Notes under the pieces: generated by a model
Database searches by the model: none
What the model was told of the DNA's origin: nothing
The model's input: the letters and a program-made list of their open reading frames with translations, nothing else
Assembly (NCBI GenBank): GCA_947174995.1
Contig: CAMWLC010000006.1
Coordinates: forward strand, 1-64,000
DNA: 64,000 nucleotides
Reading direction: 5' to 3'
Source of the DNA: an uncultured Porphyromonadaceae bacterium
GTDB lineage: Bacteria > Bacteroidota > Bacteroidia > Bacteroidales > Muribaculaceae
In this document: in pieces, positions 16,031 to 25,658 of the stretch
How positions within the stretch are numbered: position 1 is the stretch's first letter
How the letters are laid out: every line of letters starts with the position of its first letter
Position numbers and translations under genes: made by a program

Positions 16031-19000
16031 ATGACTCCCTTCACTCATCTTCACGTACACTCCCAGTACAGCCTTCTCGACGGGAAGGCCACAATAGCCG
16101 AACTTGTTGACAAGGCCATGGCCGACGGTATGCGCGGTCTGGCCCTCACGGACCATGGCAATATGTTCGGCATAAAGGAATTTGCCAATTATGTCAACAA
16201 GGTGAATTCCGGCAAACCGGATGAAGAGAAATTCAAGCCGATATTCGGATGCGAGATGTATGTGGCTAAGGAGGATCTTCACTCCCATGCTGACAAGAAC
16301 GACAAGGGCGAGCATCTCATAGTGCTCGCCAGAAACCTCACGGGCTACCGCAATCTCGTCAAGCTAATCAGCAAGGCATGGACGGAGGGTCAGTATTACA
16401 AGCCTCGCACCGACCGTAAGGAGCTGGCCGCTCACCGCGAGGGATTGATCATATCCTCCGCCTGTCTGGGAGGTGAGGTGCCGCAGTTTATCCTGCACGA
16501 CGAACTCGACAAAGCCGAGGAGCGCGTGCTGTGGTATAAGGAGACATTCGGTGATGATTATTACCTGGAGCTTCAGAGGCACCAGACGTTCAAGGAGAAT
16601 GCGAACACCGAGGTGTATCCCGACCAGATCAAGGTGAACAAAGTGCTGATGGACCTTTCCCGCAAACATGGCATCAAGCTGATAGCCACCAATGACGTCC
16701 ACTTCGCCAAGGAGGAGGATGCCGAGGCCCATGACAGGCTTATATGCGTCTCCACGGGAAAGAAGTTTACCGAAGAGCGTATGCACTACACCAAGCAGGA
16801 ATGGCTCAAGACCACCGAAGAGATGTTGAGCATTTTCTCCGATGTGCCCGAGGCCATTGAGAATACCGCCGAGATTCTCGACAAGGTGGAATTTTATTCC
16901 ATCGACCATGCCCCCATCATGCCCACCTTCGAGATTCCGGCCTCGTTCGGCACGGAGGAGGAATACCGCTCGCGCATCACCGAGGAGCAACTCTATGACG
17001 AGTTCACGCAGGATGAGAACGGCAACGTGGTGCTCAGCCGAGAGGAGGGTGAGAAAAAAATCGCGCGTCTGGGTGGCTACGACAAGCTATACCGTATAAA
17101 GTTCGAGGCGGACTATCTGACAAAACTCACCATGGAGGGAGCCAGGAAGATTTACGGGGATCCCCTCCCCGATGAGGTTGCCGAGCGTCTGAACTTCGAG
17201 CTCTACATAATGAAGACCATGGGTTTTCCGGGCTACTTCCTCATAGTCCAGGACTTCATCAACACGGGACGCGAGAAACTCGGTGTCAGCATCGGGCCTG
17301 GCCGCGGCTCCGCAGCCGGAAGCGCGGCGGCCTACTGTCTGGGCATCACGCGTATCGACCCCATCAAATATGACCTGCTTTTCGAGCGTTTCCTCAATCC
17401 GGACCGTATCTCCCTCCCCGATATCGATGTGGATTTCGATGATGACGGCCGCTCAGAGGTGCTGAAATATGTCACAGACAAATATGGAGAGGAGAAAGTG
17501 GCGCATATCATCACCTACTCCACCATGGCCACCAAAATGGCTATCAAGGATGTGGCGCGGGTCATGGAGCTCTCAGTGCCGGAATCAAACCGTCTTGTGA
17601 AGCTCATCCCCGACCGTCTGCCGGAGGTGGATGGCAAGGCTCCGAAAATCAATCTGAAAAACTGCCTGAAGTATGTGAAGGAGTTCGAGGCCGAGACGCG
17701 GAATCCCGACGAGAGGGTACGCGAGACGATGAAATATGCCGTGCAGCTTGAGGGTAACGTGCGCGGCACGGGCGTGCATGCTTGCGGCGTTATAATCTGT
17801 CGCGACGACATCACGGACTGGGTGCCCGTATCCACGGCCACTGACGCCGCGACCAACGAGCGTCTCACTGTCACCCAATATGAGGGCTCGGTCATCGAGG
17901 AGACGGGCCTCATCAAGATGGACTTCCTGGGTCTCAAGACCCTCTCCATAATCAAGGAGGCCCTGGCCAACATAAAGCAGACACGGGGCATCGATCTCGA
18001 TATAGACCATATTCCCCTCGATGACCCCGCCACATTCAAGCTTTACTGCGAGGGACGCACCACCTCCACTTTCCAGTTTGAATCTACCGGAATGCAGAAT
18101 TCCCTGCGCAAACTCCAGCCCTCCAAGTTCGAGGACCTGATAGCCATGAACGCCCTCTATCGCCCCGGCCCGATGGACTATATACCCTCCTTCATAGCCC
18201 GTAAGCATGGCGAGGAGCCTATTATCTACGACATCCCGATCATGGAGCGTTACCTCAAGGAGACCTACGGCATCACGGTCTATCAGGAACAGGTGATGCT
18301 GCTGTCGCGTCTGCTTGCCAATTTCACGCGCGGCGAGAGCGATATGCTCCGCAAGGCAATGGGTAAGAAGCAGATCGACAAGATGGCCAAACTCAAGGTG
18401 AAATTCATGGAGCAGGGCCAGGCCAACGGCCATGAGGCGCAGGTGCTGGAGAAAATTTGGGCCGACTGGGAGAAATTCGCCTCGTATGCCTTCAACAAGA
18501 GCCATGCCACATGTTACAGCTGGGTGGCCTATCAGACGGCATATCTCAAGGCCAACTACCCTGCGGAATATATGGCCGGAGTGTTGAGCCGCAACGTCAA
18601 CATGTCGGACAAGCTCAAGACCATCATGGACGAGTGCGTGCGCATGGGTCTCGATGTGGCAGGTCCCGACATCAACGAATCACGCGAGAAATTCGCCGTT
18701 TCCTCCTCCGGGCAGATACGTTTCGGCCTCGCCGCCGTGAAAGGCGTGGGAGTCAACGCCGTAACTGCCATTATCTCGGAGCGTGACAAAAACGGGCCAT
18801 ACAAGGATATTTATGATTTCGTGGAGCGCGTCAACCTCTCCGCCTGCAACCGCTCGGCCATTGAGTCGCTTGCCCTCGCCGGGGCTTTTGACAGCTTCGA
18901 CATCGCACGCGAGATGATGCTCGCACCGATGTTTGACACTACGTATACGGATATGCTCGTGAAATACGGGCAGAATCTCCAGAATGACAAAAATTCCCTC

Positions 19001-19720
19001 CAGGCGAGCCTCTTCGACGATCTCGACACGATCGAGACTAACCGTCCCCCTTACCCCTCGTTTGAGAAATGGCCGCGCCTTCGTCTGCTTGAGGAGGAGA
19101 AGAAAATGGTGACCATCTATCTGAGCGCCCACCCGCTTGACCCCTACTATATGGAGCTTACATACGGGTGTAACGCCTCGTGTGGCGACCTGGAGGAGAA
19201 AATGACCCTCGGTGCCCAGATACAGCTGGGAGGCATGGTCGTGGCGACGGCCGAAAAAAGCACCCGCAAGGGTCAGCCCTTCGGCAAAGTGACGATTGAG
19301 GACTTCACCGGGAAGTATGAGTTTGCCTTCTTCGGGCGCGATTTCGATTCGGTTTATCCCCGCTTCAAGGAGGGCCATGCCGTATTGGTGCGCGGCACCG
19401 TGCAGCCCAAGATGTTCCGCGACGGTGAGTTGGAGTTGAAAATCCAGGAAGTGCTCCCTCTCGACAGCATTTGCGGCACTGTCGCCAATGCTGTGAGCAT
19501 CTATCTCGACATAAACCACCAGGATGAGGAGTTTTTCAACAAACTCTCCTCATTGCATCCCGCCGAAGGTGGACGCTCGGGCGATCTCTTTCTTGAGATA
19601 TATGACCGTCAGTCGCGCCAGGCCATACGCATACACTCGCGCCGCAAGATTTCCCTCGACAAAGAGACCGTACGACTCATAGAATCATACGGTCTCCCGT
19701 TCAAGGTGCTCACGGTGTGA
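16031..19720 (+). CDS. dnaE: DNA polymerase III alpha subunit
   Basis: 1229 aa replicative polymerase of the DnaE type. The N-terminal PHP domain opens with THLHVHSQYSLLDG and LTDHGNMFG. The palm catalytic acidic motif PDIDVDFDDDG and the finger-domain block FNKSHATCYSWVAYQTAYLKANYP are present. A C-terminal OB fold (IQLGGMVVATAEKSTRKGQPFG) precedes the tau-binding tail. There is no built-in DnaQ-like exonuclease, as usual for DnaE. It stands alone and ends 13 bp from the convergent lipA. Confidence 0.97.
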   Translation: MTPFTHLHVHSQYSLLDGKATIAELVDKAMADGMRGLALTDHGNMFGIKEFANYVNKVNSGKPDEEKFKPIFGCEMYVAKEDLHSHADKNDKGEHLIVLARNLTGYRNLVKLISKAWTEGQYYKPRTDRKELAAHREGLIISSACLGGEVPQFILHDELDKAEERVLWYKETFGDDYYLELQRHQTFKENANTEVYPDQIKVNKVLMDLSRKHGIKLIATNDVHFAKEEDAEAHDRLICVSTGKKFTEERMHYTKQEWLKTTEEMLSIFSDVPEAIENTAEILDKVEFYSIDHAPIMPTFEIPASFGTEEEYRSRITEEQLYDEFTQDENGNVVLSREEGEKKIARLGGYDKLYRIKFEADYLTKLTMEGARKIYGDPLPDEVAERLNFELYIMKTMGFPGYFLIVQDFINTGREKLGVSIGPGRGSAAGSAAAYCLGITRIDPIKYDLLFERFLNPDRISLPDIDVDFDDDGRSEVLKYVTDKYGEEKVAHIITYSTMATKMAIKDVARVMELSVPESNRLVKLIPDRLPEVDGKAPKINLKNCLKYVKEFEAETRNPDERVRETMKYAVQLEGNVRGTGVHACGVIICRDDITDWVPVSTATDAATNERLTVTQYEGSVIEETGLIKMDFLGLKTLSIIKEALANIKQTRGIDLDIDHIPLDDPATFKLYCEGRTTSTFQFESTGMQNSLRKLQPSKFEDLIAMNALYRPGPMDYIPSFIARKHGEEPIIYDIPIMERYLKETYGITVYQEQVMLLSRLLANFTRGESDMLRKAMGKKQIDKMAKLKVKFMEQGQANGHEAQVLEKIWADWEKFASYAFNKSHATCYSWVAYQTAYLKANYPAEYMAGVLSRNVNMSDKLKTIMDECVRMGLDVAGPDINESREKFAVSSSGQIRFGLAAVKGVGVNAVTAIISERDKNGPYKDIYDFVERVNLSACNRSAIESLALAGAFDSFDIAREMMLAPMFDTTYTDMLVKYGQNLQNDKNSLQASLFDDLDTIETNRPPYPSFEKWPRLRLLEEEKKMVTIYLSAHPLDPYYMELTYGCNASCGDLEEKMTLGAQIQLGGMVVATAEKSTRKGQPFGKVTIEDFTGKYEFAFFGRDFDSVYPRFKEGHAVLVRGTVQPKMFRDGELELKIQEVLPLDSICGTVANAVSIYLDINHQDEEFFNKLSSLHPAEGGRSGDLFLEIYDRQSRQAIRIHSRRKISLDKETVRLIESYGLPFKVLTV

Positions 19721-19733
19721 TAGGGATAGTGTC

Positions 19734-20618
19734 TCAGTGTACGTGCTTCTCGGCATGATAGCTTGAGCGGACCATCGGTGCGCTCTCTATATGCCGGAAT
19801 CCCTTTTGCACGCCGATGAGCCGGTATTCCTCAAAGGTCTCGGGAGTGACATATTCCTGCAGAGGATAGTGATCGCGTGTGGGCTGGAGATACTGCCCTA
19901 TCGTCATCACCTCGCAGCCGGCCTCGCGCAGGTCGTCCATAGTCTCGAGAATCTCCTCGCGCGTCTCTCCCAGCCCGAGCATGATTCCGCTCTTGCTCCG
20001 TATGCCGCTGCGGGCGATGTGGCGTATCACGTCGAGAGAAGTATCATACGTGGCCACGGAGCGCACACTCGGGGTCAGCCGTCGCACGGTCTCCATATTA
20101 TGGGAGATGACCTCCGGCTTCTCGGCGATCACCAGATCTATGAGGTCGGTGCGTCCTCTGAAATCGGGTATCAGCACCTCCATGGTGACTCCCGGACATT
20201 CCTCCTTCAGGCGGCGTATCATCCGAGCCCAGTGGTGGGCGCCGTAATCGGGGAGGTCGTCGCGATCCACCGACGTGATGACGATGTGGCGCAGTCCGAG
20301 GGAGAGCACGGATTCCACGATATCCTCTATCTCCTTCTCATCGAGGGGAGCCGGGCGGCCGGTGGCCACATTGCAGAACTTGCACGCGCGTGTGCAGACA
20401 TTTCCCCCTATCATGAACGTGGCGGTGCCGTTGCCCCAACATTCCCCCCTATTGGGACACATCCCGCTGCTACAGATGGTGTGGAGATGTTTCTCGTTGA
20501 GCAGTCCCACCACCTGCGTGGTCTTGAATCCGCGGGGCAGACGGATTTTGAGCCATTCCGGCTTGCGTCTGAAATCAGCCTTGGCGGAGAGTGTGTCGGT
20601 ATTCTTTGTACTTTCCAT
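19734..20618 (-). CDS. lipA: Lipoyl synthase
   Basis: 294 aa radical-SAM enzyme that inserts two sulfurs into protein-bound octanoate. The auxiliary-cluster cysteines are C49, C54 and C60 (CSSGMCPNRGEC), and the radical-SAM CxxxCxxC is C75/C79/C82 (CTRACKFC). The C-terminal RSSYHAEK supplies the conserved Ser ligand of the auxiliary cluster. Its partner lipB lies about 6 kb away on the other strand, so the pathway is not in one operon. Confidence 0.97.
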   Translation of the reverse strand: MESTKNTDTLSAKADFRRKPEWLKIRLPRGFKTTQVVGLLNEKHLHTICSSGMCPNRGECWGNGTATFMIGGNVCTRACKFCNVATGRPAPLDEKEIEDIVESVLSLGLRHIVITSVDRDDLPDYGAHHWARMIRRLKEECPGVTMEVLIPDFRGRTDLIDLVIAEKPEVISHNMETVRRLTPSVRSVATYDTSLDVIRHIARSGIRSKSGIMLGLGETREEILETMDDLREAGCEVMTIGQYLQPTRDHYPLQEYVTPETFEEYRLIGVQKGFRHIESAPMVRSSYHAEKHVH

Positions 20619-20686
20619 GATGTGTCGGATCAGCTTTTGGAATTATGGCCGTGGATGAGCACAGCCGAATTTTTCACTACTTGAGT

Positions 20687-20726
20687 GCAAAATTACTCTT
20701 TTTCCAATATATTTTACTAATTTTGC
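20687..20726. promoter_or_regulatory. Facing -7 boxes between lipA and the S1/P1 nuclease gene
   Basis: GCAAAATTA (20687-20695; complement TAATTTTG serves lipA) and TAATTTTGC (20718-20726, serving the nuclease gene) form a 9-bp inverted repeat separated by 22 bp. No good -33 boxes are seen, so each promoter rests on its -7 alone. The arrangement resembles the symmetric alaS/M23 promoter with wider spacing. Confidence 0.5.
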
Positions 20727-20748
20727 GTAACGAAAAATCAATGATGCA

Positions 20749-21573
20749 ATGACATTACGCAATATATTTTTATTCGCCGCCACCGCTTTCACGGCTTCCG
20801 GTGCTTACGCCTGGGGTCAGAAAGGACATGACGTGGTGGCCTACATAGCCGAGAAGCATCTCACTCCCACTACGAAGGCGGCTGTGGAAAACATGTTGGG
20901 CGGAAGAAGCATAGTCTACTGGTCCAATTGGCTTGACAACGCCTCCCACACTCCGACCTACGCCCACACCAAGACCTGGCATTACCGCAACATAGACGCC
21001 GACCAGGAGTATGATACGGCTCCTCGCAACCGCACCGGCGACGTTGTCTCGGCCATAAACGAGCAGGTATACATACTCTCCAATCCCGAGGCTTCAGCAC
21101 ATGATCAGCAGCTTGCACTCAAGATTCTCGTGCATTGCCTCGGAGACATTCATCAGCCGATGCACATGGGCCATTATTCCGACCTCGGAGGCAACAAGTG
21201 GATGGTGAAGTATTTCAATTCCGACAAAAACCTTCATTCCATCTGGGATTCGAGCATAGTGGAGTCAGGCCACAAATGGACCTACACCGAATGGCAGGAG
21301 CAGATAGACCGCGTCACTCCCGAAGAGGAGGCGCTCCTGATGGCAGGAGACGCCGATACCTGGGGGCGCGAGACATACCGCATAGCCACGGAAGTCTACA
21401 ACACCACTCCGGAGGGCACCAACATTTCGTTTGACTACATAGCGAAATGGACTCCCGTCATCGAAGATCAGCTTCTCAAGGGAGGCCTGCGTCTGGCCGA
21501 CATCCTCAACGGACTGTATGACCCCGCATATCTTCCTTACAACACCATCAAGACAGCGCAGGAGGCCAGGTAA
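20749..21573 (+). CDS. Secreted S1/P1-type zinc nuclease
   Basis: 274 aa. A signal peptide (residues 1-21, SGAYA-W) leaves Trp22 as the mature N-terminus, as the S1/P1 fold requires because the terminal Trp helps bind zinc. Metal-ligand motifs are WGQKGHDVVAYIAE, WHYRNID, LVHCLGDIHQPMH and the NLHSIWDSSIVE block. These enzymes cut single-stranded DNA and RNA and 3'-nucleotides, so a periplasmic nucleic-acid scavenging role is likely. The stop codon abuts the GTG of the next gene. Confidence 0.92.
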   Translation: MTLRNIFLFAATAFTASGAYAWGQKGHDVVAYIAEKHLTPTTKAAVENMLGGRSIVYWSNWLDNASHTPTYAHTKTWHYRNIDADQEYDTAPRNRTGDVVSAINEQVYILSNPEASAHDQQLALKILVHCLGDIHQPMHMGHYSDLGGNKWMVKYFNSDKNLHSIWDSSIVESGHKWTYTEWQEQIDRVTPEEEALLMAGDADTWGRETYRIATEVYNTTPEGTNISFDYIAKWTPVIEDQLLKGGLRLADILNGLYDPAYLPYNTIKTAQEAR

Positions 21574-22077
21574 GTGAGTCAGGATGCACACGAAATGCCC
21601 GTTTTCCCCATTCTCGCTTTGCCGCCGGTAAAGCTGAAAGTCAGGAAAATCGAGGGTATTCTGAAAGTCTTCGATCCTCTGCGAGCCAGGTATGTGGCCC
21701 TGACTCCGGAGGAGTTCGTGCGTCAGCACTTCACGGCATGGCTCGTCTCCGACTATCATTTTCCCGAGTCCCTGATGGCCAACGAGGTCTCTCTCGATGT
21801 GAACGGCCTCAGCCGCCGGAGCGATACGGTGATATTCGGGCGCGACGGCTCTCCCCTTGTCGTGGTTGAATACAAGGCCCCTACTGTCAGCATCACGCAG
21901 GACACATTCGACCAGATAGCCCGCTATAACATGGTGTGGAAGGCAAAATATCTCATTGTCTCCAACGGACTCAAACATTATTGCTGCGTGTTCGATCACT
22001 CCAACGGCAGCTATCACTTTATACCCACCATTCCCGACTGGCACACCATATCCCTGGCGGGAACGAGCGAGAATTGA
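21574..22077 (+). CDS. HsdR-N-like PD-(D/E)XK nuclease-fold protein
   Basis: 167 aa, resembling the N-terminal endonuclease domain of type I restriction HsdR subunits but with no helicase or methylase partner. Likely nuclease residues are intact: E71, D84 in RRSDTVIF, and E99/K101 in VVVEYK. Similar stand-alone proteins are widespread in Bacteroidetes and uncharacterised. The GTG at 21574 immediately follows the S1/P1 stop codon; the ATG at 21595 is an alternative. The uvrD ATG is 3 bp downstream, so the three genes are probably co-transcribed. Confidence 0.82.
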   Translation: MSQDAHEMPVFPILALPPVKLKVRKIEGILKVFDPLRARYVALTPEEFVRQHFTAWLVSDYHFPESLMANEVSLDVNGLSRRSDTVIFGRDGSPLVVVEYKAPTVSITQDTFDQIARYNMVWKAKYLIVSNGLKHYCCVFDHSNGSYHFIPTIPDWHTISLAGTSEN

Positions 22078-22080
22078 ACA

Positions 22081-24399
22081 ATGCAGAATCAGGAACCGGA
22101 TTACAGTTATCTCGACCTTCTGAATCCTCAGCAGCGTGCGGCCGTCACTTACAGCGACGGCCCGGCTCTTGTCATAGCCGGAGCGGGTTCGGGCAAGACC
22201 AGGGTGTTGACTTACAAGATAGTCGACCTTCTTCAGCATGGCTACGAGCCATACCGCATCCTGGCCCTTACATTCACCAACAAGGCCGCCCGCGAGATGA
22301 AGGAACGCATACGCGGCATAGTGGGAGAGCGCACGGCCTCGCGGCTCTGGATGGGGACGTTTCATTCCATCTTCCTGCGCATACTCCGTGCCCATGCGGA
22401 GCAACTCGGGTTCAAGCGTACCTTCACCATATATGATTCCGCCGATTCACGGTCACTCATAAAGTCGATCGTGAAGGATCTGGGTCTTGACGAGAAAATC
22501 TACAAGCCAGCTACCTTGGCGTCGGTTATTTCCAATGCTAAGAATGCCCTGGTCAGCGCCGAGCAATATGCGCTTGACCCCTCCTTCCAGCTTGCCGACC
22601 GTCAGGCCCGGCGTCCGATGACCGCAAGAATATTCAGCCTATATACCGAGAGATGCCGCCGGGCCGATGCTATGGACTTCGACGACATCCTCTATTTCAT
22701 GAACATCCTCCTCCGTGATTTTCCGGATGTCAGAAGGCATTACAGCGATTTCTTCCGATACATCCTCGTGGATGAGTATCAGGACACCAATTTCGCGCAA
22801 CACCTCATCATCTCGCAGCTCGCCGGGGAAGACAACCGTATCTGTGTAGTGGGCGATGATGCCCAGAGCATCTACTCCTTTCGAGGAGCCAACATCACCA
22901 ATATCCTGAATCTTGAGAAACGCTACCCCGGCCTGAAGATTTTCAAGCTCGAACGCAACTACCGTTCCACCCAGAACATCATCAATGCTGCAGGTAGCCT
23001 GATAAGCAAGAACACGCGTCAGATTCCGAAAAACGTCTACTCTGAAAACGACAAGGGTGATCCGGTGCGCATCGTGCGCACATATTCCGATATGGAAGAG
23101 GCCTATCTCGTGGCCAACCTCATATCCCGGTCGAAGCTCACCTTTCACGATTCCCTCGACGATTACGCCATCCTCTACCGCACAAACGCACAGAGCCGCG
23201 TGCTGGAGGAATCGCTGCGAAAGCGCAACATCCCGTACCGGATTTACGGCGGCCTCTCCTTCTATCAGCGCAAGGAAATCAAGGATGCCATAGGGTATTT
23301 CCGCCTGTCGGTCAATCCGGATGATGACGAAGCCCTGCGCAGGGTCATCAACTATCCGGCCCGGGGCATAGGGGAGACCACGATGAAGAAACTCCAGGCG
23401 GCCGCCATGGAGGCCGGCGTCAGTCTTTGGAGCGTCATTTCCTCGCCGGGAGAATACAATCTCGGAGTAAATGCCGGCACGTTGAGAAAACTCGATGCGT
23501 TCCGTGAGCTGATAGACCTCTTCGTGAAAGAAAATATGTCGGGGCAGGACGCTTACAGTGTAGGTCAGCTGGTGTTCAACCGCACAGGTATCCTCGTGGC
23601 GCTGGCACACGACAAGACTCCCGAAAGCATCAGCAAGCAGGAAAACCTCGCCGAATTGCTGTCAGGTCTTAAGGATTTTGTGGAGCTTCGTGCCCAGACC
23701 GGCGAGAGCGACACGGGAATGGCCGCTTTCCTTTCGGAAGTAATGCTCGCCACCGACCAGGACGAGAAGGAGGATACCCCGGAGCCGAAAGTGACACTCA
23801 TGACAGCCCACGCGGCGAAGGGACTCGAGTTCAAGCACGTCTACATCGTGGGCGTGGAGGAGGAACTATTCCCCTCGGCCCTGAGTATGGACTCGCCGGC
23901 TGAAGTCGAAGAGGAGAGGAGATTGCTCTATGTGGCCATAACCCGCGCAAAGGAGACATGTACAATGACCTACGCTGGTTCCAGGTTCCGCAACGGGCAG
24001 ACGGTCATATCGAGACCCTCGCGCTTTCTCAGTGAAATCGACACACGCTTTATAAAGGTACAGTCGTCGGGTGTGATGAACGATGACGGGCGGAATTTCA
24101 TAAATCCCGTCGACAATTACCGGAGCGGTAGCGACATTCGGCGTAGTCATGACAAAGTCACTCCTCCCGGTTTCACTTCGCGCCCAAGGGTAGCCGCATC
24201 CTCTCCCGCCTCCACCCCCACGGCACAGCACACAGCCGCCGAACTCCGCAGCGGCATGAGGATACGCCACGGGCGTTTCGGCGAGGGAGAGATCGTGGCC
24301 GTGTCCTCTTTCTCGGGTGAAGACACCATTACGGTGCAGTTCGACCAGTCGGGAGAGAAGAAACTCCTCCTTAAATTCGCCAGATTCGACATTTTGTGA
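22081..24399 (+). CDS. UvrD/PcrA family DNA helicase
   Basis: 772 aa superfamily 1A 3'-5' helicase. Motif I is AGAGSGKTRVLTYK and Ia LALTFTNKAAREM. Motif II is VDEYQDTN, III VGDDAQSIYSFRGA, IV LERNYRST, V TLMTAHAAKGLEFKHV and VI EEERRLLYVAITRAK. A PcrA-like C-terminal tail ends in a small domain (GMRIRHGRFGEGEIVAVS). Roles in the family are nucleotide-excision and mismatch repair and removal of stalled complexes. No RecB-type nuclease domain is fused; an HsdR-N protein is encoded just upstream. Confidence 0.95.
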   Translation: MQNQEPDYSYLDLLNPQQRAAVTYSDGPALVIAGAGSGKTRVLTYKIVDLLQHGYEPYRILALTFTNKAAREMKERIRGIVGERTASRLWMGTFHSIFLRILRAHAEQLGFKRTFTIYDSADSRSLIKSIVKDLGLDEKIYKPATLASVISNAKNALVSAEQYALDPSFQLADRQARRPMTARIFSLYTERCRRADAMDFDDILYFMNILLRDFPDVRRHYSDFFRYILVDEYQDTNFAQHLIISQLAGEDNRICVVGDDAQSIYSFRGANITNILNLEKRYPGLKIFKLERNYRSTQNIINAAGSLISKNTRQIPKNVYSENDKGDPVRIVRTYSDMEEAYLVANLISRSKLTFHDSLDDYAILYRTNAQSRVLEESLRKRNIPYRIYGGLSFYQRKEIKDAIGYFRLSVNPDDDEALRRVINYPARGIGETTMKKLQAAAMEAGVSLWSVISSPGEYNLGVNAGTLRKLDAFRELIDLFVKENMSGQDAYSVGQLVFNRTGILVALAHDKTPESISKQENLAELLSGLKDFVELRAQTGESDTGMAAFLSEVMLATDQDEKEDTPEPKVTLMTAHAAKGLEFKHVYIVGVEEELFPSALSMDSPAEVEEERRLLYVAITRAKETCTMTYAGSRFRNGQTVISRPSRFLSEIDTRFIKVQSSGVMNDDGRNFINPVDNYRSGSDIRRSHDKVTPPGFTSRPRVAASSPASTPTAQHTAAELRSGMRIRHGRFGEGEIVAVSSFSGEDTITVQFDQSGEKKLLLKFARFDIL

Positions 24400-24439
24400 C
24401 AGGATGCCGAGGTATCATTTTCATCATCTCGAAAGAAAT

Positions 24440-25627
24440 ATGACCAAGCAAGATAATAAAGATATGCGTCCGGAGGTTTTTCCGGAAATCGCCACGCCGT
24501 TTTACATCGTTTATGAAGACCGGCTTGAGAGAAATCTCAAATTGCTTCGCCATGTGGCGGACACGGCGAGAGTGAAAATAATCATGGCTTTCAAGGCTAA
24601 CGCCCTTTGGAAGACCTTCCCCGTTATCGCAAGATATTTCAGGGCCTCCACTGCCAGTTCGCTCAACGAGATGCAGCTTTCACTTGACTATCTCGGAGGC
24701 GATGTTCACGCCTATTGTCCGGTCTATACCGAGGCTACGTTTCCGAAGTTTCTGGCCGGATGCTCGCATATCACCTTCAACTCGCTTGCTCAATATCACC
24801 GTTTTGCCCCGCAGATTAAGGAGTGGAACGAGGCTCATCCCGACACGCCGGTAAGCGCGGGCTTGCGCGTCAATCCCCATTGCAGCGTGATAGAGACGGA
24901 TATTTACAATCCTTGTGTGCCCGGTTCCCGTTTCGGAGAGGGACCGGAGGCCCTGCGAGACGGTCTGCCGGAGGGTGTGGAGGGACTGCATTTTCATGCC
25001 CTGTGTGAATCCGACAGCCACGACCTCGAAAAGGTGCTCGATGCCTTCAAAGCACAGTATGGCCATCTTCTGCCTCATATAAAATGGCTCAACATGGGGG
25101 GAGGGCACCTCATGACGCGCGAGGGTTATGACATTGACCACCTCATATCTCTGCTGAGGAAACTGAAAGAGGAGTATCCCGGCCTGGAGATCATCATGGA
25201 GCCGGGAAGCGCCTTCACATGGCAGACGGGAGACCTGGTCACCGAGGTGCTCGACGTGGTGGAGGATGCCGGAATACGCACCGGAATAATCGACGCTTCG
25301 TTTGCGTGCCACATGCCGGATTGCCTGGAGATGCCTTACAAGCCCGCGATAGCGGAGTCCCTGCCGGATGACGCCCCGACGGGCATACCCTATCGTCTCG
25401 GCGGAAATTCCTGTCTGAGCGGCGATTTCGTGGGCGACTGGAAGTTTGAGGAGCCTCTGCACGCGGGACAGCGTCTCACACTTAAGGACATGAATCACTA
25501 CACCACGGTTAAGACCAATATGTTCAACGGTGTGCAGCATCCCTCCATCTGGTTCAAGCCAAAAGAAAACTCCCCCATACTGCTGAGAGAGTTCACTTAT
25601 GAGGATTACCGGGACCGCATGGATTAG
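24440..25627 (+). CDS. nspC: Carboxynorspermidine decarboxylase
   Basis: 395 aa from the ATG at 24440; the ORF-track start at 24317 lies inside uvrD. It is a PLP-dependent fold-III (alanine-racemase-like) decarboxylase of alternative spermidine synthesis. The PLP lysine is K52 in IIMAFKANALWKTF. Further signatures are GLRVNPHCSVIE, HFHALCESDSHDL, MGGGHLMTREGYD and EPGSAFTWQTG. Bacteroidetes make spermidine by this carboxy route; the partner carboxynorspermidine dehydrogenase is not in the window. Confidence 0.93.
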   Translation: MTKQDNKDMRPEVFPEIATPFYIVYEDRLERNLKLLRHVADTARVKIIMAFKANALWKTFPVIARYFRASTASSLNEMQLSLDYLGGDVHAYCPVYTEATFPKFLAGCSHITFNSLAQYHRFAPQIKEWNEAHPDTPVSAGLRVNPHCSVIETDIYNPCVPGSRFGEGPEALRDGLPEGVEGLHFHALCESDSHDLEKVLDAFKAQYGHLLPHIKWLNMGGGHLMTREGYDIDHLISLLRKLKEEYPGLEIIMEPGSAFTWQTGDLVTEVLDVVEDAGIRTGIIDASFACHMPDCLEMPYKPAIAESLPDDAPTGIPYRLGGNSCLSGDFVGDWKFEEPLHAGQRLTLKDMNHYTTVKTNMFNGVQHPSIWFKPKENSPILLREFTYEDYRDRMD

Positions 25628-25658
25628 GTTCCGGTTTACAATAATTTTAGAGGCTTCT

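Noticed and set aside
21574-22077. HsdR-like protein considered as part of a type I restriction system
   Set aside because: No HsdM or HsdS and no motor domain in HsdR; stand-alone HsdR-N proteins are common in Bacteroidetes outside restriction loci.
21265-22404. 379-aa minus-strand ORF across three genes
   Set aside because: It spans the ends of the S1/P1, HsdR-N and uvrD genes on the other strand; all three plus-strand genes are well supported.
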